Source: Phycisphaeraceae bacterium
Lineage (GTDB): Bacteria > Planctomycetota > Phycisphaerae > Phycisphaerales > Phycisphaeraceae
Assembly (NCBI GenBank): GCA_029260615.1
Contig: JAJDCX010000064.1
Span: forward strand, 1 to 56,805
Direction of reading: 5' to 3'
Length of the DNA: 56,805 bases
Part shown: in pieces, positions 17,442-26,493 of the stretch
Layout of the letters: the number at the start of each line of letters is the position of its first letter
Numbering within the stretch: the first letter of the stretch is position 1
Program-made: the position numbers and the translations under genes
The notes under the pieces: model-generated
Databases searched by the model: none
What the model saw: only the letters and a program-made list of their open reading frames with translations
What the model was told of the DNA's origin: nothing

Positions 17442-17595
17442 TGCACCGCCTGTAACGGTTTTTAATCCCGGAAGTATTTCGGGCGTCGGTTCGAGATAGA
17501 GGGTGAAAAATTCGGGGAGGATTCCAGGGGGGATGCTGGCAGCAGGATGCGGCCGGCAGCGACTCGTTCGCAGACATGAGGCCAGGAGGGCCACG

Positions 17596-18402
17596 GTGAC
17601 TAAGACGGTATTCATTGCGTTTTTTGCGTGGGCATTGTTGCAATGCGCCCCGATTAACGCCGTGCAGGCCGACACCGACTCCCCTTCATCCGCTACCGCT
17701 AACACCCAGATACAAACAGAAGACGCCGAGAACACTCGGCTGTCCCGCCTTGCGCAACACCTGGCAGAGAGTACCTCCGGCGAACAGTCGGGCGAAGTCG
17801 AGGAAGAGGGTTCAGTTTTCAACATCGGTGAGGCCCAGACGGGAACGACCCCCTTACTCACCCGCACACCGCTTCTGCGTCCCGGATCGACGGACAATGC
17901 GGCTGACGCCGAAACAGAACGACCAGGCACCACGACTTGGCTTCTCAAAACTCTGACGGCCCTGGGTATCGTGGTCGGCTTAGCCCTCGCCATCCGGTGG
18001 GTCTACATCCGTCTTGGCGGGAAAGTCGCGGCTGGCAGCAGCCCGGTGGTAGAAGTACTCAGCCGCACCGCCGTCGCGCCACGCAGCCACGTCATGTTAT
18101 TACGCGTGGGTGGCCGGGTGCTGGTGGTCAGTGAATCCTCTGCGGGGATGCGTACCCTGGCGAGCCTGGAAGATGACCAGGAAGTCGCCGACATCCTCGG
18201 TGCCGTCAGCGCCGCCAAGCCCAGCAGCATCACACGCGGCTTCGGCCAACTCCTCAACCGCTTTAATGATGACTACGACCAGCACTCCGACGGCTTGGAC
18301 TCCATGGACACCGAGGGGCATCGTGCCGGTGGGCCACGCAACGCCGTCTCGGGCCTGCTTTCGCGCGTCCGTGCCATGGGTCGGCAGGGGGGTTCATCGT
18401 GA
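17596..18402 (+). CDS. fliO: Flagellar export protein FliO
   Basis: 268 residues from GTG 17596, chosen because AGGAGGG (17584-17590) lies five bases upstream. A hydrophobic leader (about 5-22) and a Ser/Thr/Glu-rich linker precede the membrane segment at about 115-138. The cytoplasmic FliO domain follows with VVEVLSRTAVAPRSHVMLLRVGGRVLVV. FliO helps assemble the FliP-FliQ-FliR export core. The periplasmic N-terminal part is longer than in E. coli. Its stop overlaps the fliP start (GTGA). Confidence 0.85.
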   Translation: MTKTVFIAFFAWALLQCAPINAVQADTDSPSSATANTQIQTEDAENTRLSRLAQHLAESTSGEQSGEVEEEGSVFNIGEAQTGTTPLLTRTPLLRPGSTDNAADAETERPGTTTWLLKTLTALGIVVGLALAIRWVYIRLGGKVAAGSSPVVEVLSRTAVAPRSHVMLLRVGGRVLVVSESSAGMRTLASLEDDQEVADILGAVSAAKPSSITRGFGQLLNRFNDDYDQHSDGLDSMDTEGHRAGGPRNAVSGLLSRVRAMGRQGGSS

Positions 18403-19259
18403 TACATCACCGCCCCGTATGGATGTGGTGGGTCATCGGCCTTGTGGCCCTGGCTCTGCTATTGATCGCTGCGCCCTCCGCGCACGGCCAGGTCGATCAA
18501 GATGCTTTCGACCTCACCAACGTCGGTTCGATCATCAAAGAGGCCGGCCAGGTTCTCCCCGGTGCCAGCGAAGACGACACCACCGGCAACTTCCATACCA
18601 CCATCTCCATCGTTCTGCTGCTCACCGTCTTGTCACTGGCGCCGTCGATATTGGTGATGTGTACCAGCTTCACGCGCATCATCATTGTCCTGGCACTGCT
18701 CCGTCAGGCTTTGGGAACCCAGTCGCTCCCCCCGTCCCAGGTATTGGTCGGCCTGTCGCTATTCATGACCATGCTGGTGATGGCCCCGACGTTTAGCGAG
18801 ATCAACGAGACTGCCATCATCCCGCTGACCGAAAACGAGATCAACGAAATCCAGGCGTGGAACCGTGCCAAGATCCCGATCAAGGGGTTCATGTTCGACC
18901 AGATCCAGCACGCCGGCAACGAGGCCGATGTCTTTATGATCCTCGAATACCGTGGCGTTGATACCAGCGAGCCCCAGCTACTCACCCTCGAAAAAGACGT
19001 GGACCTGATTACCCTGATCCCCGCATTTATCTTAAGTGAGTTGAAGGTCGCGTTCCTGATGGGTTTTCAGCTCTACCTGCCGTTCCTGATTATCGACATG
19101 GTGATCTCGAGCATCCTGATCTCGATGGGGATGATGATGCTCCCGCCTGTGCTGATTTCGTTGCCGTTCAAGCTGCTGTTATTTGTGTTGGTGGATGGTT
19201 GGATGCTGGTTGCGGGGAACCTGTTAACGAGTTTTGCCGTGCCGGGCGTGACGACGTAG
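18399..19259 (+). CDS. fliP: Flagellar export gate protein FliP
   Basis: 286 residues: a cleavable leader (about 8-28) followed by four membrane segments, including LAPSILVMCTSFTRIIIVL and IPAFILSELKVAFLMGFQLYL-type signatures in the family positions. FliP is the main subunit of the export gate. GTG at 18399 overlaps the fliO stop. The fliP-fliQ gap of 53 bases holds a GCGCC-N5-TGCGC dyad noted in the findings. Confidence 0.96.
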   Translation: MIHHRPVWMWWVIGLVALALLLIAAPSAHGQVDQDAFDLTNVGSIIKEAGQVLPGASEDDTTGNFHTTISIVLLLTVLSLAPSILVMCTSFTRIIIVLALLRQALGTQSLPPSQVLVGLSLFMTMLVMAPTFSEINETAIIPLTENEINEIQAWNRAKIPIKGFMFDQIQHAGNEADVFMILEYRGVDTSEPQLLTLEKDVDLITLIPAFILSELKVAFLMGFQLYLPFLIIDMVISSILISMGMMMLPPVLISLPFKLLLFVLVDGWMLVAGNLLTSFAVPGVTT

Positions 19260-19312
19260 GTCGGGTTGACGCGCCACCGTTGCGCGCCCCGTGAAGCAGG
19301 AAGGAGTTTATC

Positions 19313-19579
19313 ATGGTCATGACCGTGGACCAGGCAATCGATGTGGTGCGTGAGACGCTGACGCTCATGTTGATGCTCTCGATGCCGATCCTCGCAGCCG
19401 CCTTGGTGATCGGGTTGATTGTTAGTTTGTTGCAAGCCGTCACGCAGGTGCAGGAGCAGACGCTTAGTTTTGTCCCCAAGATCGTGGGGATGGGGTTGGC
19501 CGCGATCATCGTGCTGCCCTGGATCATCACACAGATCATGGATTTTGCGACACGGATGTTTGGCGGACCCAACGTCTAA
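19313..19579 (+). CDS. fliQ: Flagellar export gate protein FliQ
   Basis: 88 residues with two membrane helices, standard for FliQ: the motif ALVIGLIVSLLQAVTQVQEQ (about 29-48) and LPWIITQIMDF near the end. It packs with FliP and FliR in the export gate. AGGAAGGAG precedes the ATG at 19313 (a second in-frame ATG lies at 19319). Confidence 0.96.
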   Translation: MVMTVDQAIDVVRETLTLMLMLSMPILAAALVIGLIVSLLQAVTQVQEQTLSFVPKIVGMGLAAIIVLPWIITQIMDFATRMFGGPNV

Positions 19580-19648
19580 TCTTGTTGGATCGGTGAAAGG
19601 CGGGCGGAGCCCGCTTGCGGTTAGTTAAGGGTATGGAGGCCCGTCACG

Positions 19649-20455
19649 TTGCCCGGAGACTTTGGACCACTTCTGGATCACATGCCCGCATGGCTCATGG
19701 TCATGTTCCGGCTGTCCGGCATCTTCATCCTCGCGCCCATCCTCGGCAGCGCAACTATCCCACGCATCGTCAAGGTCATGCTCGTCTTCTCCCTGACCTT
19801 CTGCGTGTACCCCATGCTCCTTACCTCCGGCCGACCTTCCGCGGTGATGCTCGGTGTCGTGATCGACCACGGCCTGTCGCTGTGGACCCTCCTCCCCCAG
19901 ATCGCTATGGAAATGATGGTCGGCCTGATCATCGGGTACTGTGCCAGCCTCCCGCTGATCGGCATGCAGATCAGCGGAGATATTATCGACAGCCAGATCG
20001 GCATCGGGTTCGCCAAGGTCGTCAACCCCGAGTCCGGCGAACAGGCTGGCGTCATCGCCAACGCACTCTTCATGATGGGGCTGGCGATCTTTGCGATCCT
20101 CGGCGGACACCGGATCATGCTCCTTATCCTCGTCGGGAGTTTCGATACGATCCCGATCGGGGGATTCAGCAACTTCGATGGCCTGGTCACGATGGTCCAA
20201 GGCATGCTTGCACTGATCTTCCAGATGGCGTTCCGGATCGCGGCTCCGCTACTCTGCCTGATCTTTCTCCAGACGGTGGCGCTGGGTTTTATCGCCCGCA
20301 CCGTCCCCCAACTGAGCATCATGAGTGTCGGGTTCACCATCCGTATCCTCAACGGCGTGACCTTCCTGATCGCCTTTATCTCGGTCGCCGCCTGGGTCTA
20401 TGTGGATCAGTTGGGCGTGTTGCTCGAGCAGATAGCTTTTTTCTTTGGCGTGTAG
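19649..20455 (+). CDS. fliR: Flagellar export gate protein FliR
   Basis: 268 residues, six or more membrane segments, with the typical start (MLVMFRLSGIF-like: LMVMFRLSGIFILAPILGS) and FliR signature DSQIGIGFAKVVNPESGEQ. It starts at TTG 19649, nine bases after GGAGG (19635-19639). The ATG at 19682 is a less likely alternative. It completes the FliPQR gate. Confidence 0.94.
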   Translation: MPGDFGPLLDHMPAWLMVMFRLSGIFILAPILGSATIPRIVKVMLVFSLTFCVYPMLLTSGRPSAVMLGVVIDHGLSLWTLLPQIAMEMMVGLIIGYCASLPLIGMQISGDIIDSQIGIGFAKVVNPESGEQAGVIANALFMMGLAIFAILGGHRIMLLILVGSFDTIPIGGFSNFDGLVTMVQGMLALIFQMAFRIAAPLLCLIFLQTVALGFIARTVPQLSIMSVGFTIRILNGVTFLIAFISVAAWVYVDQLGVLLEQIAFFFGV

Positions 20456-20464
20456 TGCTTCAAT

Positions 20465-21535
20465 ATGGCTGAGAATAATTTCGAAAAAACCGAGGCCCCA
20501 ACACCCAGGCGCATGCAAGAGGCCCGGGACGACGGCAACATCGCTCGCAGCACCGACCTCACCGCTGCGATGATGCTCCTGGGAGGCATCGTGGCGCTAC
20601 AGATGCTCGGGGCACACATGTTTGAGGGGCTTGGTGCCGCGACACGCGTTTTGCTGACGGCCGAGCACTCGCCTAACCCGACCCGCATCGAGGGTGTGGG
20701 CGAGATGACCTATTACAGCGCGTACATGTTCGCCACCTCACTGGGACCGATGGTCATAGCGGTCGCCGCGGTCGGCCTGCTCGCGTCCCTGGGGCAGGTC
20801 GGGTTCCTCCTGACCGCCAAGCCCCTGGAACCGAACTTTGGCAAGCTCTCACCACTGAAAGGAATCTCCAACCTCTTCAACCTCCGGGCCGTCATGCGGC
20901 TGGTGATGAGTGTGCAGAAAGTTATCTTGATCGCCGCCGTGGCCATCTGGTTTGTCGTTCGCGACATGCCCAAGATCGTACACATTGCCGAGATGGGCAC
21001 CCTCCAGGCCTTCGGTGCCGCCGGCACGATCGTCTACAGCCTCGCCCTGAAACTGGCGATCCTCCTGCTGATCATGGCCCTGATCGACTACGCCTTCCAA
21101 CGCTGGCAGCACGAGCAAGACCTCAAGATGAGCAAGCAGGACGTCAAGGAAGAAATGAAGAGCATGGAGGGCGACCCCCAGATAAAGCAACGCCGAACCC
21201 GCGTCGCGCGCCAATTGGCGATGCAGCGTGTCGCACAGGCCGTCCCCCAGGCCGACGTCATCGTCACCAACCCCACGCACTTCTCGATCGCACTAAAATA
21301 TGAGTCCGGCTCGATGCGTGCCCCCAAGGTCGTCGCCAAGGGTGCCGACTTCATGGCCCTTCGCATACGCCAGATCGCTATCGCACACGGCATCCCCCTG
21401 GTCGAACGAAAACCCCTCGCCCAGGCACTCTACAAAACCGTCGAGATCGGTGAAGAAGTCCCCCCCGAACACTACGCGGCAATCGCGGAAATATTGGCAT
21501 ACGTCTACCGACTCAGTGGAAAAAGATCAGCTTAG
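20465..21535 (+). CDS. flhB: Flagellar export switch protein FlhB
   Basis: 356 residues: four membrane segments in the first 210 residues, then the cytoplasmic domain with the autocleavage motif N269-P-T-H. Cleavage there permits the switch from hook to filament substrates, governed by FliK. The N-terminal EKTEAPTPRRMQEARDDGN is highly typical. The C-terminal part of the cleaved domain (APKVVAKGADFMALRIRQIA) is complete. It lacks a clear ribosome site and begins nine bases after fliR. Confidence 0.97.
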   Translation: MAENNFEKTEAPTPRRMQEARDDGNIARSTDLTAAMMLLGGIVALQMLGAHMFEGLGAATRVLLTAEHSPNPTRIEGVGEMTYYSAYMFATSLGPMVIAVAAVGLLASLGQVGFLLTAKPLEPNFGKLSPLKGISNLFNLRAVMRLVMSVQKVILIAAVAIWFVVRDMPKIVHIAEMGTLQAFGAAGTIVYSLALKLAILLLIMALIDYAFQRWQHEQDLKMSKQDVKEEMKSMEGDPQIKQRRTRVARQLAMQRVAQAVPQADVIVTNPTHFSIALKYESGSMRAPKVVAKGADFMALRIRQIAIAHGIPLVERKPLAQALYKTVEIGEEVPPEHYAAIAEILAYVYRLSGKRSA

Positions 21536-21558
21536 AAAGTGTCCGCTAGTAACAACTG

Positions 21559-23766
21559 ATGGCTAACAGCTTACCCCTCAATCCGCAGTCCATGGTTCAC
21601 CGGTTCGGCCAGTACCGGCACCTGCTGGTCCCGATTGCGTTCATCGGGATGCTCTCGATGATCGTCGTGCCGATGCCGCCGATGCTCATGGACCTGATGA
21701 TCGCCACTAACATCGCGTTGGCGACGATCATCCTGCTGACGACGATCTTCGTTGAGAGCCCGCTGGATTTCTCCGTCTTCCCGTCGCTGCTGCTGGGTAC
21801 GACCCTGTTCCGTTTGGTTTTGAACATCGCGACAACCAAGATGATTCTTTCTGCTGACGCCAGCTCACCGACGCAGGCGACCGCCTCGGCGGGGAAGGTG
21901 ATCCAGGCCTTCTCCGAGTTCGTCACCGGCTCGTCGGTCGTCGTTGGGGTCGTGATGTTCAGCATCCTGATTATTATCCAGTTCGTGGTCATCACCAAGG
22001 GTGCTACGCGCATCTCCGAGGTCGCCGCACGTTTCACCTTGGACGGGATGCCCGGCAAGCAGATGGCCATCGACGCCGACCTCAACGCCGGCCTCATCGA
22101 CGAGCAGCAGGCCAAGCACCGCCGCGAAGAGATCGCACAGGAAGCCGATTTCTACGGGGCCATGGACGGTGCCGCCAAGTTTGTCCGCGGCGACGCCATC
22201 GCAGGCATCATCATCACCGTCGTCAACATCCTCGGCGGATTTGCGATCGGCGTTTTCATGAACGGTTGGACCGTCGTGGAATCCATCGACGTCTTCACCC
22301 GTCTCACCGTCGGGGACGGCCTGGTCTCACAACTCCCCGCGTTCGTCATCTCCATCGCCGCCGGCCTGATCGTCACTCGTTCCAGCAGCCGCCAGGACCT
22401 GGGCACCGAGTTGTCCGGGCAACTCACCAGTCGATCCGCTGCGGTTGGCATCACCTCCGCGTTCCTCGTGCTGATGGGTTTGCTCACGCCGCTACCCGCC
22501 ACGCCGATGCTCCTGCTGGGTGGCGGTCTTGCTTTGTTTCTCTTTATAAGCCAACGGTCCCAGGTTCAGGCCGCTACTCAGACCCAGGCAGACCAAGCCG
22601 CCAAAGCCGCCCGCCCCGATGACAGCCCCGTTGAAGAAGTCATGAAGGTCGATACCCTCGAGTTGGAGGTCGGTTACGGCCTGGTCAGGCTCGTCGATCA
22701 CACCCAGGGCGGGGACCTTTTGAACCGGATCACCATGATCCGCAGGCAACTCGCCTCCGAGATCGGCCTGGTCATGCCACCGGTGCGGATCCGTGACAAC
22801 ATGCAGCTCCAGCCCAACGACTACCGGATCAAGATCCGCGGCAACTCGATGGCCGAGGGTCAACTCCACCCAGGCCAGTTCCTGGCGATGGACAGCGGGC
22901 TCGCCTCCGAGCCCATCCAAGGCGTTCAGACGACTGAGCCGGCGTTCGGGCTCGACGCCGTCTGGATCAATCCCGGCCAGAAAGAACGCGCCGAAGCACT
23001 CAACTACACCGTCGTCGGCGCAACCGACGTCCTGGCGACCCATATCACGGAGGTCGTCCGCAACCACGCCCGCGAGCTGCTCACACGTGAAGAAACCAAC
23101 AACCTCATCATCCAGCTCAAAGAACGCGCACCCAAGCTCTGCGAAGAGGTATTGCAAGCCACCGGCGACAAGCCACCTCTGGTTAAACCCGGCGAACTGC
23201 AGCGTGTCTTGCAGAACCTCCTGACCGAGCGCGTCCCGGTCCGTGACCTCGAAGTGATCGTCGAAACACTCGGCGATTGGGCGACACGCACCCGTGATAT
23301 GGAAGTTTTGACAGAATATGTCCGCAACGCGCTACGCCGAACCATCTGTAACCAGTACACTGTGTCTGAACCTGTCGGCGACGAGGTGATGCCCGGCAGT
23401 CAGACCGTGAACAAACTTTACTGCGTCAGCCTCGACCCGGCGCTGGAAGATCAGATCAATGGGTACATCGACCGTTCAAGCGAAGGCACCAGCATGACCA
23501 TGCCACCGGCCGTCGCCAACCGCATCACCACCGCGCTGCTGCAAGAACTCCAACGCCTCACCCAGGCAGGCCACCACCCCGTGGTCCTCGCGTCGCCGCA
23601 GGTCCGAGGCCAGGTCAGGCAGTTGATCGAACCACATCTCCCCAATGCCGCTGTCCTGGGCTACAACGAGGTGAGTAAAGGCGTCGAAGTCGAAGCACTT
23701 GGCTTGGTTCAGGTCAACGAAACCAGTGATAAGATGGCAGAAACGTTACAAGGGGCCGTGAATTGA
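21559..23766 (+). CDS. flhA: Flagellar export protein FlhA
   Basis: 735 residues. Eight membrane segments occupy the first half, with signatures SVFPSLLLGTTLFRLVLNIA and the FHIPEP-type loop (MPGKQMAIDADLNAGLIDE). The cytoplasmic half forms the substrate-docking nonamer. FlhA conducts ion-driven export with FliPQR-FlhB. The TGA stop overlaps the TTG start of flhF (TTGA), a coupled pair as in many polar flagellates. Confidence 0.97.
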   Translation: MANSLPLNPQSMVHRFGQYRHLLVPIAFIGMLSMIVVPMPPMLMDLMIATNIALATIILLTTIFVESPLDFSVFPSLLLGTTLFRLVLNIATTKMILSADASSPTQATASAGKVIQAFSEFVTGSSVVVGVVMFSILIIIQFVVITKGATRISEVAARFTLDGMPGKQMAIDADLNAGLIDEQQAKHRREEIAQEADFYGAMDGAAKFVRGDAIAGIIITVVNILGGFAIGVFMNGWTVVESIDVFTRLTVGDGLVSQLPAFVISIAAGLIVTRSSSRQDLGTELSGQLTSRSAAVGITSAFLVLMGLLTPLPATPMLLLGGGLALFLFISQRSQVQAATQTQADQAAKAARPDDSPVEEVMKVDTLELEVGYGLVRLVDHTQGGDLLNRITMIRRQLASEIGLVMPPVRIRDNMQLQPNDYRIKIRGNSMAEGQLHPGQFLAMDSGLASEPIQGVQTTEPAFGLDAVWINPGQKERAEALNYTVVGATDVLATHITEVVRNHARELLTREETNNLIIQLKERAPKLCEEVLQATGDKPPLVKPGELQRVLQNLLTERVPVRDLEVIVETLGDWATRTRDMEVLTEYVRNALRRTICNQYTVSEPVGDEVMPGSQTVNKLYCVSLDPALEDQINGYIDRSSEGTSMTMPPAVANRITTALLQELQRLTQAGHHPVVLASPQVRGQVRQLIEPHLPNAAVLGYNEVSKGVEVEALGLVQVNETSDKMAETLQGAVN

Positions 23767-25082
23767 ATCTGAAAACGTTTACCGCACAATCCATGGCCCA
23801 GGCCCTGGCGCTGGTCAAGCGAGAACTGGGCTCCGACGCGGTGGTCCTGCACACACGCAGCTATAAACGCGGGGGTTTACTCGGATTTGGGGCAAAAACA
23901 GTCGTCGAGGTGACCGCCGGCCGTGGCGCCGATGTGGGCCGTGCCCGCCGCCGTGCCAACCCCTCGGTCAGAGCTGCGGCGCTGCCTAAACGCCGACCCA
24001 CCATCACCCACGCCGATCCCAAAGAGCACATCGCCGCCGGCGACCTGATCCGCAAGACCTACGCCGCCGCCAAAGCCGAGATCGAAAAATCTCAGCAAAC
24101 CCAGACCGTCGCCCAGCCCTCCGCCGTCATGCCCGTCCCCGCCTACGTCACCGCCCCGATTGCGCCGGACGCAAAGCAACTCGCTGATGAGATGAGTGCC
24201 GTCAAGCACCTCGTCTCTCAGATGATGCACCAGCAGAAATCCGCCGCCGCGCCTTCGTCACTGCCCAAGGGGCTCAGTCAGCAGTACGCCACCATGATCC
24301 AGCAGGAGGTCACCTGCGAGTTGGCTGATGAGGTGGTCAACAAGGTACGCCGTCAGCTAAGTGAAGAAGAGCTTCATGATGAAGACGCCTGCTTCAAGGC
24401 CGTCCGCCGTGAGTTGGTCACCTACCTGCCGATCGACAAGGACGCCACCGAGTTAAAGCGAAGCGACGACGGCCGACCCCGCACCATCGCGCTGATCGGC
24501 CCGACCGGCGTCGGCAAAACCACCACCATTGCCAAGCTCGCCGCTACCTTCAAACTTAAGCACAAGAAAAAAGTTGCGCTGATTACACTCGATACCTACC
24601 GCATCGCCGCTGTCGATCAGCTCCGCACCTACGCCGGGATCATCGGCGTCCCCCTGCACGTCGTAGCGCAGCCCGACGAGATCCAAAAAGCCTTGGACCA
24701 ATGCAAAGGCTGCGACGTTGTCCTGATCGATACCGCCGGCCGAAGCCAGCGCGACGACCAACGGCTCACCCAGCTAACCGCATTCCTTGACGCCGCCAAG
24801 CCCCACGAAGTCCACCTGGTGCTCTCCTCAACCTGCTCTCAGAAGGTGCTCATGGAAGCCGTCCAGCGGTTCAGCCAGGTCCGCACGGACCGGATCATCT
24901 TTACCAAACTCGATGAGGCCGTTACCTTTGGGGTGTTGTTAAATGTTTTGGGCAAGGCGGATATGCGTCTTAGCTATGTGACAACAGGGCAGGAAGTACC
25001 GCACCAGATAGAGCGGGGATGCCCCAATCGTTTGGCAGAATTAGTGTTAGGGCAACAGGTGGGAGAGAGAAGTGATAGCTGA
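23763..25082 (+). CDS. flhF: Flagellar site-selection GTPase FlhF
   Basis: 439 residues, an SRP-type GTPase that sets flagellum position, usually polar. N-terminal basic B domain (KTFTAQSMAQALALVKRELG), a variable linker, then NG domain: G1 GPTGVGKT (246-253), LDTYRIAAVDQL and DTAGRSQRD (about 323). It starts at TTG 23763 inside the flhA stop. The end overlaps the flhG start by 11 bases. Order flhA-flhF-flhG-fliA is the usual polar arrangement. Confidence 0.95.
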   Translation: MNLKTFTAQSMAQALALVKRELGSDAVVLHTRSYKRGGLLGFGAKTVVEVTAGRGADVGRARRRANPSVRAAALPKRRPTITHADPKEHIAAGDLIRKTYAAAKAEIEKSQQTQTVAQPSAVMPVPAYVTAPIAPDAKQLADEMSAVKHLVSQMMHQQKSAAAPSSLPKGLSQQYATMIQQEVTCELADEVVNKVRRQLSEEELHDEDACFKAVRRELVTYLPIDKDATELKRSDDGRPRTIALIGPTGVGKTTTIAKLAATFKLKHKKKVALITLDTYRIAAVDQLRTYAGIIGVPLHVVAQPDEIQKALDQCKGCDVVLIDTAGRSQRDDQRLTQLTAFLDAAKPHEVHLVLSSTCSQKVLMEAVQRFSQVRTDRIIFTKLDEAVTFGVLLNVLGKADMRLSYVTTGQEVPHQIERGCPNRLAELVLGQQVGERSDS

Positions 25083-25965
25083 CCAAGCCGAGGCATTACG
25101 AGAACTGGTCGCCGAGGACCTGGCCCACCAGGGTTCTGCACACCCGGATCGGCCTTCTCAGGTCTCACGACGGGCTACAACCCTTGCTGTGACCAGTGGT
25201 AAGGGAGGTGTTGGCAAGACATCGATCTCGGTCAATCTCGCGGTCCAACTCTCCCAGATGGGCCGGGATGTCATCCTCTTGGACGCCGATTTGGGCACCG
25301 CCAACGCCGATGTCGTCTGCAACATCAACCCCCAGAAAAACCTCTCCCACGTCGTCGCTGGACGTTGTTCACTCCAAGAAGCACTGGTCGAAGCACCCGG
25401 CGGCTTCCGCATGATCGCAGGGGCCTCCGGGCTGTCCCAGATGGCCGCACTCAGTGAATTCGAGCGTGCCCGTCTGATGGACCAGATGCGGGTTCTTGAA
25501 GACGACGCGGACTTAATCCTGATCGACACCGGCGCAGGGGTCGGCCCCAACGTCTTGGGGTTCCTCGTCGCCGCGGACCAAATCCTTGTGGTCACCACCC
25601 CCGAACCCACCGCCATCACGGATGCCTACGCCGTCATCAAAACCGTCTGCAGGCAAGCCCAGGGCCTGGACATCCGGCTGCTAGTGAACATGGTTCGCGA
25701 CGAACGTGAGGCGCGTGTCGTTTACGACCGGGTCGCCGGGGTCTGCCGCCGATTTCTGGGTGTCACCCCCCGGTACGCCGGTCATGTTTTGTCCGACCCG
25801 CGCGTCCCCCACGCCGTGCGCCGCCGCCAGCCTTTCGTACTCGAGCACCCCGCCAGTCCGGCCAGCGTTTGCATGCACCGACTGGCACACCGTATCGACC
25901 GTCACGCCTCCACGCCGCGCGACCACGGGCTGCTTAGACGCATGGCCGCATGGCTTGTCGGGTGA
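25072..25965 (+). CDS. flhG: Flagellar number regulator FlhG (MinD-like ATPase)
   Basis: 297 residues. The N terminus carries the DQAEALR motif (residues 4-10), which in FlhG stimulates the FlhF GTPase. The deviant Walker A KGGVGKT is at 44-50, followed by LLDADLGTANADV and the second switch IDTGAGVG. FlhG limits flagellar number. The C-terminal amphipathic membrane helix is likely RDHGLLRRMAAWLVG. GTG 25072 follows GGAGAGAG. Confidence 0.93.
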   Translation: MIADQAEALRELVAEDLAHQGSAHPDRPSQVSRRATTLAVTSGKGGVGKTSISVNLAVQLSQMGRDVILLDADLGTANADVVCNINPQKNLSHVVAGRCSLQEALVEAPGGFRMIAGASGLSQMAALSEFERARLMDQMRVLEDDADLILIDTGAGVGPNVLGFLVAADQILVVTTPEPTAITDAYAVIKTVCRQAQGLDIRLLVNMVRDEREARVVYDRVAGVCRRFLGVTPRYAGHVLSDPRVPHAVRRRQPFVLEHPASPASVCMHRLAHRIDRHASTPRDHGLLRRMAAWLVG

Positions 25966-26028
25966 TGATGCGCAGTTCTTGCCGATTGATTTGTTTTGCT
26001 TTTTTTTTCAGTCTCACCTCTTTTACCC

Positions 26029-26056
26029 TTCACAGGCGCGCGCGATCGGCTATATT
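26029..26056 (+). promoter_or_regulatory. Sigma-70-type promoter before the 79-residue gene
   Basis: TTCACA (26029-26034) and TATATT (26051-26056), 16 bases apart, each match the consensus at five of six positions. Transcription would start near 26063, giving a leader of about 38 bases with AAGGAG at 26087-26092. A T-rich tract at 25990-26008 lies upstream. Confidence 0.6.
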
Positions 26057-26101
26057 AACTTCCCAACGGATTGAACCATACCGAGCAAGGAGCGCTCAAC
26101 C

Positions 26102-26341
26102 ATCCCTTCACGTGTTATCGCAACCTGTTTCGCGCTAGTCAGTTTCGCCGCCGCAATTGTCGTCGGCGTCAATGCGGGTAACAGCACGCCGACCATCCTG
26201 TTTAGAGCAACCTGCGTCTTGATCGTGTGTTGGTTCATCGGATTCGCCGTCGGGGCCGTTGCGCAGTGGGCCATCCTCGACCACATCAAACGTTACAAAC
26301 AGCAGCACCCCATACCTCAAGACAGCGTGCCCGATACATAA
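26102..26341 (+). CDS. 79-residue membrane protein, apparent ATC start
   Basis: An open frame with two hydrophobic segments (about 5-23 and 33-55) and a basic tail (HIKRYKQQH). It has no ATG, GTG or TTG before the second segment; an in-frame stop lies at 26072-26074. AAGGAG at 26087-26092 lies nine bases before ATC at 26102, so translation probably begins there. A promoter and a strong terminator flank it, so it forms its own unit between flhG and fliA. I do not recognise the family. The alternative is a recently mutated start codon or a base error. Function unknown; a flagellar link rests on position. Confidence 0.6.
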   Translation: MPSRVIATCFALVSFAAAIVVGVNAGNSTPTILFRATCVLIVCWFIGFAVGAVAQWAILDHIKRYKQQHPIPQDSVPDT

Positions 26342-26346
26342 AGCAC

Positions 26347-26416
26347 ACCACCGCGCATGAGGCGTGGTGGTCACGTCCGACCCCAAGACCCGGGGCATTG
26401 GACGGCCCGTTTTTTT
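26347..26416 (+). terminator. Double hairpin terminator before fliA
   Basis: First stem at 26347-26371: ten pairs (ACCACCGCGC with its partner, one G-T) around ATGAG. Second at 26374-26404: CGTCC/GGACG enclosing CCCC/GGGG, followed by seven T at 26410-26416. It should end the upstream unit and separate it from fliA. Confidence 0.8.
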
Positions 26417-26493
26417 CTTACCCGTTTCTGATAATCCCCTAACGCCGCGAACGGAATCGCAAGCAAGGCGTTGAGCCGGTCAAGGAGTAGGCC

